From contig JAMYHX010000011.1 in assembly GCA_025529335.1 (NCBI GenBank), positions 62,001 to 126,000 of the forward strand: a DNA stretch of 64,000 nucleotides. Direction: 5' to 3'. The notes beneath the pieces were generated by a model. The model was given only the letters and a program-made list of their open reading frames with translations. It did not search any database and had not been told where the DNA came from. This DNA comes from Rhizopus sp. PT2906 (taxonomy: Eukaryota > Mucoromycota > Mucoromycetes > Mucorales > Rhizopodaceae). A program made the translations under genes and the position numbers. The number at the start of each line of letters is the position of its first letter. The stretch's first letter is position 1. Shown in pieces: positions 44,901-55,540 of this stretch.

Positions 44901-46010
44901 GTAAAAATAATATATTACTTTTTTTCTTTCTCTTTCTTTTTGTTCCTAAAAAAACAAAACAAAAGTGTCCAAAAAGAATAAAAAAGTGTAAGAATATATA
45001 CCTTGTATTCTTATTATTCGTATACTGATCTATATTGTATGTCACAGATCTTCATAAAGGCTTGCGTACCCGCATCTTGGAACGTTGTTCTATTTCTTTT
45101 TTGTTGTCAAAAAAAAAAAAAGGTAAGAATACATATACTAATCTATATCATATATCACAGTCAAAAGTTTCAGTAAAGATATATCTTTACTTTTATACAA
45201 GCTTGTAGTTGTTGGAATAGACCGAAAGCGTAATGGAACTTTTTATGTTTCTTTTATTTGAAAGAATAAAGATTAATCTCAAAGAATACTTCTTTTGTCT
45301 CAATCTTGTGTCTTATCATTACATAACAGAGCAATATTACTCATTTATGCTTGACGTAAACATTTCAAGCTAGAACTTATATTAACTGATAATAAGAATC
45401 AAGACCAGAACAAGAACAATAAGCTTAAGTTGTCAGTTATGATATAAATTGAACTTTGGCAGAAAGGGCATCCAGCACCAAACGAAGAAGCTAAATTTCA
45501 AAAGTTTCAATTGCTTTCTAAAGGTGATTCTTCTTTAACGATTTTTATCGCGTTCTTATTTTTTATACAAATGATGTGGCTACGTGGTGAATCAGATATT
45601 GACCAAAAAGAAACCCTACAAGCCAATACCTGTATAGAATGGGTATAAAAAGAAGGTAAACAGTACACCCTTTTTAAATGGTGAAGATATAAATCCCTTA
45701 GACGGTATCTCATGTGGTGCTTCTCACATTCTAATCTTCATTTAATCTGGACGCGTTTTTCTAAAGATGAACGGTTTAAACACATTTGTTCCGCTGATTG
45801 TGAAAAGAGATAATCAATTGAGCACAAGCTTACCTGGACTAATTTGAAGCTTGAGCTGATGGAAGAAAGGGCAAAGTGATTTAGACCTTCTAAAATTGCC
45901 TCAAAGCATATAAACTTGAAAAAGAATTGCCTTGTCTCAAAATTCATCGCTGTGTTGTTGACACGCCTATAGCCAGCTGACAGATCAAGTTTGAGATGAT
46001 ATAGACATTT
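44901..46010. other. Decayed intergenic DNA with a coding-like patch
   Basis: From about 45450 to 45960 on the plus strand one frame reads protein-like (LWQKGHPAPNEEAKFQKFQL, later LANTCIEWV-like and KDERFKHICSADCEKR) with several stops. It looks like an old element or gene remnant; I do not recognise it. The rest is AT-rich with T runs. Confidence 0.35.
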
Positions 46011-47264
46011 TTATTGAGATTCCATGCATTCCAAGACCTCTTTTAGAGTAGGTACAGATGCCATAGACCCTTCCTTTTGCACAGCTAAAGAAGATGCAAC
46101 ATTAGCTTCTTTCAGGGCCATTTGAACTCTATCAAAGTACGCTTCTTTTTCATATCTTATGAACGCTGCAAGAAAAAACCCCTATATACAGAGTTGATAT
46201 ACTAAAGCTATAAGTTCATACGATCAAACTTACTACAAATGTGTCTCCTGCTCCTGTTGTATCCTTGACATCCACTTTACAGCCTGCGACCTTGAAATCT
46301 TTTTCTTCATTATCTTTTCTAAACTTTGCAACTACACCTTCTCCACCTAGCGTGATAATAACTCCTTGCATCACCTTAAACTCTGATAGCAATCTTTCAG
46401 CAAGATTTAAGCCAGCAACCTTTTCCTTTCCACCAAGTTCTTCATATAATGATCTCGCTTCATGTTCATTAACCACCAAAATGGAGATATTCTCGAATGG
46501 AAAGACCTCGAGGATACCCTTTGTCATGGGTGCAGGGTTAAAAAGAATGGATAACCCCCTGTTTGCTGCTCGTTTCATAATTTCTCCTCCTTCACTAATC
46601 TCATTTTGCATCACTATCCAATCCTGTGGTCCGAAATGATCTATCACTTTTTCCGCTTCCCCAGCTGTATATGTAGCGTTTGTGCCTGGATAAAGTACGA
46701 TACAGTTATCGCCTGTGTCAGCACTCACTTGAATGAATGCACGCCCGTTTCTCTGATTGTGTATCTTAGTGATGGTAACAAAGAAGCTGGCCATTTCATG
46801 CCTGTTACCTCATTTTCTTTTAGCTCTGCAAAAGTCACATCTATGCCATTTTTCTGCATGTAGTCTCTCACCTAGTTTTTACGCTAGTCTGTCAGCACGT
46901 GTACATGTATAGCGCTTATGTTTCTAATCTTACCCAGGCAGCATCGTGGCCAAACTTTCCGGCGTGATAAACGCGAGCACCAGCCTAAGAAAAAGAAACA
47001 GAATGTTTAATAAGTTCCTTTTGCATATACACGCATATATGCGTGTACGCGTGCTTACTTTTGCACAAGCAATCGATTGATTAGCGCCTAAGTCGAGCAA
47101 GGTAAATACGTAATGTCAACTGAATGAGAGTAATGACATATACCTTTTCCTCCTGCTCGAACAATATACTCAGTTGAAGACAGTGTTTCTCCTGGCTGAC
47201 AGATATGAGGCACTGAAAAGAATTCGTCAATGTTGACAGAGCCGTAATTAAGTATTCTACTCAT
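46011..47264 (-). CDS. RBKS: Ribokinase (PfkB family)
   Basis: Phosphorylates D-ribose at O5. Start at 47264 (MSRILNYGSVNIDEFFSVPH), stop at 46011. About five exons with short introns near 47140-47090, 46988-46935, 46870-46800 and 46230-46170. Motifs: VRAGGKGANQSIACAKAGAR (substrate-binding Gly-rich region), FGHDAAWVRDYMQKNGIDV, NGRAFIQVSADTGDN, ILFNPAPM, NEHEA and the PfkB signature DTTGAGDTFV, split near its end by the last intron and continued by GFFLAAFI. The catalytic base is the aspartate in GAGD. About 310 aa, normal. Confidence 0.9.
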
Positions 47265-48495
47265 GCAGAAAAAAGGACTAAATTTATGCCAAAATCAGTG
47301 TTTTTTTCGGATGCTCCGGGTGAATAGTAAAAAGAATTCCACGGTTGGGCGTGAAACGTTACACTCTGCTAGATTATACCCTGACGACATTTTATCCAAC
47401 AATAGTAACAACCATCATGATGCTTAATTTATCATTCATCATATTGTATATTTTTAGTTCAACGCTAAAACCTTTCTGTCACAGCCCCTTGAACTTTAAT
47501 AAACATGCTCTGTACACACCCTGAAGCCTCTTTCTTTTTCGAAAAAAGGTTTCAAGTAAATTGTATCAGCATACCTCGATTTTTGCAAAGTATGGCCCAG
47601 AGGGAAAACAGCGCTCACAGAAGGAGTTAAGACAAAATTAATCAATATGGGTTCATCAGCTGTATTGCGGCCAAATCAAGTTTCATAATTCTTGATCCTA
47701 ATAGAACAGAGTGATAAAAAAAAGTGTTAACTATCACAGAGCTTCTTTGAAAGTATTCTATTACTCAGTTACGTCTCTTTCACTTACAAATCATAAATGG
47801 CTGTCTCGTGAGCTTCAAGCTCAGTATTTGTCAATTGTCGGATTGCCAGCTGTTTTTGCTTCCAAGTGAACCAGCAGCCTTGCTCTACAGAGAGAAAAAT
47901 ATGTGTGTGAGTTTTCTACAGTGAATTACAAAAAGTACATGAAACCATTACAAATACAACACCATTAATGAATTAGACCTCCTCGCTCGTGCCTTTTCTC
48001 TAGTGCTTGTTAATTTCTGTTGTATTTGGTTTTGTTATAGAATCAGACAAGGTAAAAGTATGGCGAGACTGTGTGCATCATTATTTGGAATAAAGTAAAG
48101 AGAAAAAAATGATAGCATAAACAATATTTATATATTAAGAAACGGATGTTATAAATATATACTACTTCAATAAGTCATTACATTCAGTACAAACAATGTA
48201 TAGAAACGGAACGAGTGTAGTATCCACGCTATTACTCAGTGCTTAAATATAATATCTAATGTTACTATAAGATCTGTTACACTTTAATCGAATGTGGTCA
48301 ACGCAGCTTAAATACGGCAGCTTCTTAATATACAAATATTGATTATCGTACTTTCTACTTTGTTAAATCTATTACAAAACTAAATGCAACAGCAAGTCAA
48401 CTAAGAACAATTAATGGTGCATTTTTCTGTGACAACCCAAGTTGTGTCTCTGTCAAAGCTAAAAAAGCAGTGAAAAGACGGACATCCTATCTGCA
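47265..48495. other. Intergenic, 1.2 kb
   Basis: AT-rich with no recognised gene. A patch of GC-richer sequence upstream of ribokinase (47300-47400) may be its promoter. Confidence 0.45.
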
Positions 48496-48663
48496 ATGAC
48501 AATTAGTCTTTCCGGTTTAGCAACATCCCCTTTTGATGCAGCCTTTCTACCATCCAACCCAAAAGTCTGTCAATCCACTACTGATAAATTTAAAACGAAT
48601 GTCGCTTCTTTCTTTACTGCAAACGAAGATTGGCCTGCTGTCGATGACAGTAATACTTTTTGA
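48496..48663 (+). CDS. Small open frame, 55 aa, unrecognised
   Basis: ATG at 48496 to TGA at 48663 encodes MTISLSGLATSPFDAAFLPS and ends FFTANEDWPAVDDSNTF. Composition is protein-like and unlike its AT-rich surroundings. It sits 60 bases left of the poly-T end of a LINE fragment. It could be a truncated exon interrupted by that insertion, the start of a LINE ORF1, or chance. Confidence 0.3.
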   Translation: MTISLSGLATSPFDAAFLPSNPKVCQSTTDKFKTNVASFFTANEDWPAVDDSNTF

Positions 48664-48726
48664 AAGGTAAGTCTCCTTTGATAATTTATTAACCTGATAT
48701 ATATCACTCTAATATATATACTGGAA

Positions 48727-49566
48727 TTTTTTTTTTTTGTATGAAAGTGTGGGCTTTATTTAACATTTTTTTTAAAAATATTATGTGTCTATAGTGGAAG
48801 ATAACCTCCGTTCAAAAGGCAACATCGACAGGAATCCACTATGTTCCAAATTGAAACTGTTGACAGCTGCGGTGGTATACCACGGAGTGTCATCAAATAC
48901 GCACCGCCAGTGGTATTTCCAGACTGTTGAGATACCCGCGCCAAAGAAACAGAGAACGTCCGTATCGACTGTTGTTTGTTCGTTCACTGTAACAAAAGAA
49001 ATGAGCACAGACCATATTTCATCTGCGGTAAAGGACTTGTCCGGCAGAGAGTATCTCTCGAAAATGGAGAACCAGAAGTTAAGCTTGAGAGGGCAGCTTA
49101 CAAAGAGGTGGAAGCTTGTCTCTGTGTCTTGTTGACAGAGTCTACACAGTGGAGAGGTGGTCAAGCTGGGGTTCCAGACATGCTGTAAAGCAGCTGTAGG
49201 GATGTAGTCATGTAACAGGCGAAACCATGGTGTGATGGCCGTGGGAGGTATAGTCAGAGGCCAAAACGTTTGCCAATACTAGGGACGAAGAAGCAGCGAA
49301 TCAGGCAGAGCCAAAGGCGGATGCCGTGGTTGTGTAAGCAGATCATAATCTTTGTGCTTTAAGAACCGGAGCTGATCGATAGGGACCTTGACTATTGGAA
49401 TAGGTACTGCATTGGATTTCCGCGTGGGATATGGGATTGTCCAATGAGCACATGAGGGCACCCAAAAGGAGGCGTTGCCAAATCTAGCAGGTGCTGACTC
49501 CTGAGAGTCCAAAGAGGAAAGACCGTCGCGAGGGCTAAAGGTAATGCGGCTAATCTCTGGTGCCAA
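48727..49566 (-). mobile_element. LINE (non-LTR) retrotransposon, 5'-truncated 3' end
   Basis: Minus-strand fragment of a reverse-transcriptase ORF. The frame 49164-48781 starts in PLCRLCQQDTETSFHLFVSC followed by PLKLNFWF, the zinc-knuckle (zf-RVT) region found after the RT domain of LINEs; upstream in the same frame come ITPWFRLLHDYIPTAALQHV. One in-frame stop separates this from the frame 49566-49279. At the element's 3' end (plus-strand left) lies a T run at 48729-48739, the complement of a poly-A tail. The 5' end is cut at about 49566 where Fanzor-like sequence begins on the plus strand. Typical of incomplete reverse transcription. Confidence 0.75.
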
Positions 49567-50326
49567 TAACAGGGTAGCTGAAGCTATTGCTACAAGAAGA
49601 CGAAAAGAACATCAAGAGTGCCATTTAGACGAATTTAAGTATATTAGTGAATTACCTACTTTAAAAACTGCAAACTTGACCTCATTTTTACTAGCTGCTT
49701 CTACACGTCTACAAAACTATCAAAGAATCCATAACTACTACTGTCAAGATAAATGGTATGTCACTCTCTTGCATGGCGTACATTTTAATAACGCTGTATA
49801 TGGAATAAGTATCAAAAGTTAAAGTTCAAGACGTATATCAACAAGCAAAAAGGAACTCAAGAAACTGTTAAAAGACTCTTTGACAACAGCAAAAAGTATG
49901 GCAAAACAAGCACAGTTGGCGCTAAAAACCAAAATCCAAACAAAAGTAAACATGTACCTCTACCTCCTCTCAGCGGAAGCGAATCAATGCGTTCGGAAAT
50001 GGATCTTTTTGTTCAAGTATGAAAGGAAAACGAGCTGCACCTACAAAACGAATTACTGAAGAAATCAAACGAAAATGCAAACAATCCAATGGGGGATCGA
50101 GTTTATTTCGGTTGACGAGTACTTAACGAGTCAGATATGTAACAAGTGCAAATCCAAACAATTAAATAACATCTCAATTGCTGGATCAAAGCGAAGAGTA
50201 CACTCTGTCCTCAAGTGTGAATCTTGTGGTACGGTTTGGAATCGCGATGTGAACAGTGCATTAAATATATATGGTATCTTTGTTTACAAATCAAAACACG
50301 ACAATGAAAGTCCTCCAAAAGATTAA
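49544..50326 (+). pseudogene. Degenerate Fanzor (TnpB-like RNA-guided nuclease), copy 2
   Basis: Broken C-terminal two-thirds of a Fanzor protein. In order: RVAEAIATRRRKEHQECHLD, LPTLKTANLTSFLLAASTRL, a segment LKFKTYINKQKGTQETVKRL in another frame, AFGNGSFCSSMKGKRAAPTK then RITEEIKRKCK, and after a further frame change VDEYLTSQICNKCKSKQLNN, KCESCGTVWNRDVNSALNI. The two C-x2-C pairs form the zinc ribbon and the aspartate in NRDVNSALNI (codon 50246-50248) is the RuvC-III residue. At least two frameshifts and one stop break it. The RuvC-I part is missing, cut at the LINE border near 49550. Zinc-ribbon spacing and sequence differ from copy 1, so they are not recent duplicates. Confidence 0.8.
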
Positions 50327-51040
50327 CGGTGCTCTTGGATTCAATGCGCTGTCCATAACGGCAGTGCATTCCTTAACGCTTCGATAAGTACAAAATGAAT
50401 AGGACTTTATTCATTAGTCTTCTAGTTAATCTGTACTGATTGCTTAACAAACATAACAACAAATATTTTATACCTTGGATATTTGATGTTTTGTAAGTGA
50501 AATTATTCCATATCATTGACTGTTTTACTAATTGCATCTGTTTGTGTCTCAGTATTTGTAGTATTGTTAGTAATATATTGTGTATATAAATAAATATGTT
50601 GCCAAGAAACGCCCTCTAAAGAAAGCGAGTACCTTCTTGATTGCCATAAAAAGTACACATCTGACATGGCTGTTGCTCTCTCTCTCTCTCTCTGTTTAAT
50701 TTATATCCTAATATAATGTACTAAATGAGAACATATTGCTTCCATTTTCATCATTCCTATTTCTAAAAATATTTATTAGTGTTACAAGTTTTAGTGTTGC
50801 CATCTGAGGACAATAAGAGGAGTCTGAGATATGCCTGTCATAGACAAGTAGGCTTAAAAGTCCACAAATGAATGAATATAAAGCACATCGGTAGGGGGGA
50901 TAAGGAATAACCCATCTTTTTATTCTTGCTGTGAAAATGTAGATTAATGTTCCTTCCCAGAGTATTGTGTTGATCTATCCAAAAGAGAAAGAGAGAGAAA
51001 AAAAAGGGGGGAATAGAAGGTTGGAGTATATTGAGGTCTC
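50327..51040. other. 3' flank of Fanzor copy 2 and intergenic
   Basis: No gene. 50327-50400 is GC-richer than its surroundings and follows the Fanzor stop, where guide-RNA sequence would be expected in an intact element. A (CT)n run lies at 50678-50692. Confidence 0.4.
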
Positions 51041-51539
51041 TTATTCAACAACGTTTACTTTGACAGTTTCCTTGACAGTAATTTGACCACGACGAAGTTG
51101 TACTAATTCAACAAAGTCAACAGCATAGGATCCAGGCTTGGTACCTTTGGGAACTGTCCATTTCTTGGTGTAAGTGACATACTTGTTTTCTTTAGCTGCA
51201 ACAGGACTAAACATCAGGTTAGTAAAAACTAAACTCTTTTGTCACTTTACAACAACTTTACCATGACTTGTGAATGATAGCAAGCTTTTGTTCCTTGGCA
51301 TTTCCTGTTCTCTTGTGAAAGTTGACGTTGAGCTTTAATGCTCTTCCAGCAGCAACATGGTTTACAATAAGTGGTTGCATAACGTATTTGACGACAAGGG
51401 GTTTACCAGCTTCGATATCTTGACCATTCTTTGGTGAGACGATCTTAATGAATTGAAGTTGAGAGTAAATGTCTGCCAGTACTGTCTGAATGAATACTAA
51501 GCACAGAGCTGCGATAATAAAAAACGATCTAGTATTCAT
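51041..51539 (-). CDS. Small secreted KRE9/KNH-like beta protein
   Basis: Minus-strand gene, exon 51539 to about 51260 and exon about 51206-51041, roughly 148 aa. An N-terminal signal peptide is clear: MNTRSFFIIAALCLVFIQTV then LAD. The mature part starts with IKIVSPKNGQDIEAGKPLVV, the pattern of the KRE9/KNH1 N-terminal domain (I-x-SP-x-x-G..x-x-AG-x-x-x-x-V) found in cell-wall proteins. The last part reads TKKWTVPKGTKPGSYAVDFV and VETVKVNVVE-like strands. No GPI tail seen. Likely secreted cell-wall or surface protein; function is unknown. Confidence 0.7.
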
Positions 51540-51892
51540 GATTTAAAAAAGGTAAAGGGGAAGAAAAAGGAAAGAAAGGGGATATAAAAAAGTATTTGAG
51601 GCAGAAAATAGATGCTACACAAAGCAAATTAACCTATTTTATGTATTTTTAGTTTATTCCGCATCTTCTTTTTCATTGATTTAATTTTGTCCTACACCTT
51701 TATAAAAGCCCGCGAAAGGATCAAGCTTGTTCCTTTATAAGTTGTTGTCAATGATCACTATGGTTACAGCACAAGTTCATTTCTCTATTGTCTATTTTTT
51801 AAACCGTGTGCGACTTATTTTACAGAATTGTACAAAAAATGGATATTAAAACGTGTCTTATTTAATGGTGTTACGATATTTCCAATAAAAGA
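51540..51892. other. Intergenic upstream of the secreted protein gene
   Basis: AG-rich leader just upstream (51548-51590), then AT-rich DNA. No gene seen. Confidence 0.5.
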
Positions 51893-53331
51893 AACGATGT
51901 TTTCTTTTTTGTATGAAAGTGCAGACTAGTGTATTTATTTATAAAACATAAAGGCCACAAAAGGGTACGTGATATGTTCATTACACTCGTTTTTATCCAT
52001 GCCAGTTCGAGCCGTAAAAGAGTATCTAAAAACCCCTCTCTGAGCTCGAATGTAAACATGCTTTGGTTGAGAGACTCATGGAACAAGTGTTAAAAACGCT
52101 GCTATGAGGACTTAGATAGCCATTTAAGTAGTCTCTGCCTGAGATTAGATGACGGTGGGAACTCCTTTCATGATATAAATAACCATGTTCACGCAAGATA
52201 ACGTATATTATGGGCCATCTGATGTTCCAAAGCGATCTAGTTTGAGAGGAGCGCGGTTTACGGGTGGGAAGTTTATTTAAAAGGAAGGACAGGGGATCAG
52301 CTATAGTCCTCGGTATTTGCAGACGGTGATGTACATCGAGATAGTAGATGGTATGCTATTTCGTAAAGAGCTGTGAGGGACGTCGAGAACAATGAATAGC
52401 TCTATAGCCGGGCAACTAGCCAAAACGCCAGCGTACACATCGGTTTCTTTCCATTCTTGACATAGACGATCAAAGAACTGGATCCAAAGAAATTGTTGGG
52501 CGACACAGCGAAAGTAGATTTGAGTTGTGCGCAGTATGCCGCTGCTCTAGGTTGTTCTGCAGGGGTTCTAGGCGTATTGTCTTTAATTGCCGTTTGTCTA
52601 GGGTGTCAATATATTTTGCACATCGTTTCCACAGCGGTGTTTTTGATATAGTATGCCACTGTGAATGACTTGTCGAAAAGCGTATATGTGGTAACAGGCG
52701 AGTCAGTAGAGCGTTATCCGTCAATGACAGAGGTCGTAAGAGGAATTGTGCTTGCATTATATGAGTAAGCTCTGTCATAGTTGATAGCTTCGTCAGCTGT
52801 AGCATTACTTTTATAGAGGATCTGCACGAACCACCAAACATTCTGCATAAGCACGTGTTTTGAGCGTTTTCTAATTTGACAAGCAAAAAGAAAGCTAACC
52901 TTGCTAATAGCGAGACCGTATTCTAATTGAGCTCGGACTATCTGTTTATAAAAGCGAGTAGCAAATATAGAAGTTAGATTAATGTTACGTGCACTATCTA
53001 CCCATGATGCCGTTCAACAAAACTGTTCACCATCTTGTTTAAGAAGAAAGAGATAAAATGAAATGTTGTTATTTATTTTATGTTGTCAGTTCTATCAACA
53101 AAGAACTAAGAAAAATCACATGTAGTTATAATGATATCGTATTTTGCATCAATGGACAGCTTTGCATGTAGTGCCTAGGAGAAGTGTCCGTAGCATTAAC
53201 CTATTTTCTGGCACATATAGTATTGGTCTACTTTTTTCTTTGTTGATTATGAAATCTAAGGATTTTAAATGCTTTATTAATATTTGTGTCTTTTCGGCCA
53301 ACTCTTCTTTGGTTCTTGAACCTTTGTTCAT
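51893..53331 (-). mobile_element. Second LINE fragment (decayed)
   Basis: Minus strand. The frame 53331-53149 reads KTQILIKHLKSLDFIINKEK, resembling the end of an RT palm/thumb. The frame 52886-52470 reads LENAQNTCLCRMFGGSCRSS and KVMLQLTKLSTMTELTHIMQ then AQFLLRP, typical of the region after the RT domain of fungal LINEs. Its 3' end at about 51900 shares ttttttgtatgaaagtg with the other LINE fragment's 3' end at 48733, so both probably belong to related elements. Several stops and gaps make it inactive. Confidence 0.65.
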
Positions 53332-53808
53332 TCAATTTCTCTAATTATGTTCACGATGTATGCTCTGGTCGATATTATCCATATAGTAGACCCACGATGC
53401 GTAGCTTTGAAAGATATGAGAGGAAAAGACACAACTTTATTATGATTTTATATGCCAATAAAATGTAGCTCTGAGAGCATCTATCACATTAGAAACGACA
53501 AACAATTACTTTACATAATGGGCGTTGTAGAAGCTTTACCGACTGGGATTTATATACAATTGCTGTATGTTTCTGTATGTTGAGCTGAAAAAGACGTATT
53601 TGTAAATTTAAAAGAATTAGTAAAGATATTGAATATAGTCTTTTCTTGCAAAAACGCGTAGTAAGAATAGCTAGATAAGCTTAATCCTCATTCAATTCTC
53701 CTTAAGAATGACAAGAAATTCAGAATAGAAATAAATAAAAAGAAGAGAATACAACCTTTTGATCTTTATTGATCGATTATATAAGCGTACTCTAGATATA
53801 TAGAGATT
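53332..53808. other. Intergenic
   Basis: No gene recognised between the LINE fragment and the quinone oxidoreductase stop. AT-rich. Confidence 0.5.
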
Positions 53809-54798
53809 TTACATCTTTAATAAAAGCTTTCCTGTTGTCTTTCGGCTTTGGATATCAGTATGTGCTTGATGAGCATCTTTAAGGTCGTAATGCTTATGGA
53901 TATGTACTTTTATGATCTTCTTGCTTAGCAAATCCATCAATTCACCCCACCATTTGTTGGCTTCTTCCTTGGTTGCAATGAATGGGAATAGTTGAGTTCG
54001 CATCAACCTTATATTCTTTGGCATTAAGCAAAGAACAGAAATCTAACGGGGAAAATTGACAGATGAGCTCCCTCTATTTTTTTTTTTACTCTAGATTCGA
54101 CTTACAGGAGGAACTGGTCCAGATGCATTACCAAAAGTTATCAATGAACCCAAACGACGCGTAACCGCTAATGAGGCTTCCCATGTGTCCTTTCCTACAC
54201 TATCAAACACAGCGTGACATCCTTGACCATCTGTAAGAGCATTCACACGCTCTACAACATCTTCTTTGGTGTAGATAATAATATGGTCTGCTCCATTCGC
54301 ACGGGCAAGCTTTGCCTTCTCTTCTGTACTTACTGTACCAATCACAGTCGCGCCCAAGTGACGAAGCATCTGGCACAACAAAAGGCCAACACCTCCCGCT
54401 GCAGCGTGAACAAGGACAATGTCACCCTTTTGTACTTGATATGCTACACGTACCAAGGTCAAAGCAGTCAGTCCTTGAAGACTAATAGCGGCTGCTTCTT
54501 CAAAAGACACGTCGTCAGTGAGCTTTTGAGCCACGGCAGTAGAGACATTGGTGTATTCTGCATATGTAGAATCGCCAAGGTATACAACACGGTCACCTAC
54601 TTTGTACTCTTTCACACCGCTTCCTACTTGAACTACTTCTCCAGCACTAGTGTTAAGGGAAAATGGTTATGCATTTGATCATCACTATTTGTAGCTTTAT
54701 TTTACCCTTCTTTTCCAAGTATGTGGGGTAAAGGAACCTGGTAAAGTCCAGATCTTTGATAAGTATCGATGAAGTTGATACCTTAATCATATATCAGT

Positions 54799-54829
<31 letters not shown>

Positions 54830-55055
54830 TGATTTAAACCTTACCAGCAAAGTGGTTCTTTACAAGTATCGAATTTTCACTGATTTTAGGTACAGGAACA
54901 TCATCATAAATTAATTTTTCAACACCTCCGTGTTCTTTGATAAAGACACTTTTCATAGTGGATGGAATACTAGACATGCTACGAAGGATTAATAAAGAAC
55001 GAGTTGAACGAGTAGTAAAGAAGAATGTGGGAGTTATTGAACGTAATAACATCAA
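53809..55055 (-). CDS. ZTA1: Quinone oxidoreductase (zeta-crystallin-like MDR enzyme)
   Basis: NADPH-dependent quinone reductase of the medium-chain dehydrogenase/reductase family. Four or so exons: 55055 to about 54846, a short one near 54785-54710, 54648 region to about 54109, and about 54040-53809. The N-terminus MMLLRSITPTFFFTTRSTRS is Arg/Ser-rich and may be a mitochondrial presequence; an internal start (MSSIPSTMKSVFIKEHGG) would give a cytosolic form. Marks: YKVGDRVVYLGDSTYAEYTN, LQGLTALTLVRVAYQVQKGD, the NADPH fold VHAAAGGVGLLLCQML, FDSVGKDTWEASL and the C-terminal YDLKDAHQAHTDIQSRKTTG. No zinc cysteines, as expected for this class. Confidence 0.88.
54806..54830 (+). repeat. (TA)n microsatellite in an intron
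   Basis: A dinucleotide AT/TA run inside an intron of the quinone oxidoreductase gene. No coding effect. Confidence 0.85.
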
Positions 55056-55540
55056 TAAGAAAAAAAAAAAAAAAAAAAAAATAATGCAAGCTTAAATAGT
55101 GTTATCAAGTCACTTGGATTTGTAAGCAACTTACCGCGTCAAAGTGGGCATCTTCGGGACCTCGTCTGTACTTTCGAGTATAGACTTACTTTACACCAAT
55201 AGTCAAAGTGGGGCCCTTCGGCAAAGTGGGCACCTTCGGAGCCTCGTCTGTACTTTCGAGTATAGGCTTACTTAGCCAATAGTAAAGCCAAAAACAATAT
55301 AGTGACTATTTTATAGTTCTTAATAAACCCTGAGTTGCCTTTGGCGCTCCTTACAAAAAAAAAAACTTATCGCGTAACCATGACGATTTCCAAAAAAAAA
55401 CTTTATTTTCATCTTGATCTCTTATTTCAAACGATGCATGATAGTAGTAATAATAATAAAAATGAATGATTTATTGAAATAAAAGGAATAGTACACGTCA
55501 ATTATTATAATACAGCGGATATTTGCGTTTTTGGTATATA
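55056..55540. other. Intergenic with a direct repeat
   Basis: Holds a short A run (55060-55080) upstream of the oxidoreductase gene and the repeat pair at 55139-55276 described separately. No gene seen. Confidence 0.6.
55139..55276 (+). repeat. Direct repeat pair, about 52 bases, spaced by ~84
   Basis: Two near-identical copies beginning caaagtgggcatcttcggg (about 55140) and caaagtgggcaccttcggag (about 55224). Both continue with cctcgtctgtactttcgag and a tataggcttactt-like end. They differ at a few positions. A shorter third piece (caaagtggggcccttcggc) lies between them at about 55206. The GC content is higher than in the flanks. Confidence 0.85.

Noticed and set aside
55139..55276. CRISPR-like array
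   Set aside because: Only two full copies with a long period, in a eukaryotic genome, and no cas genes.
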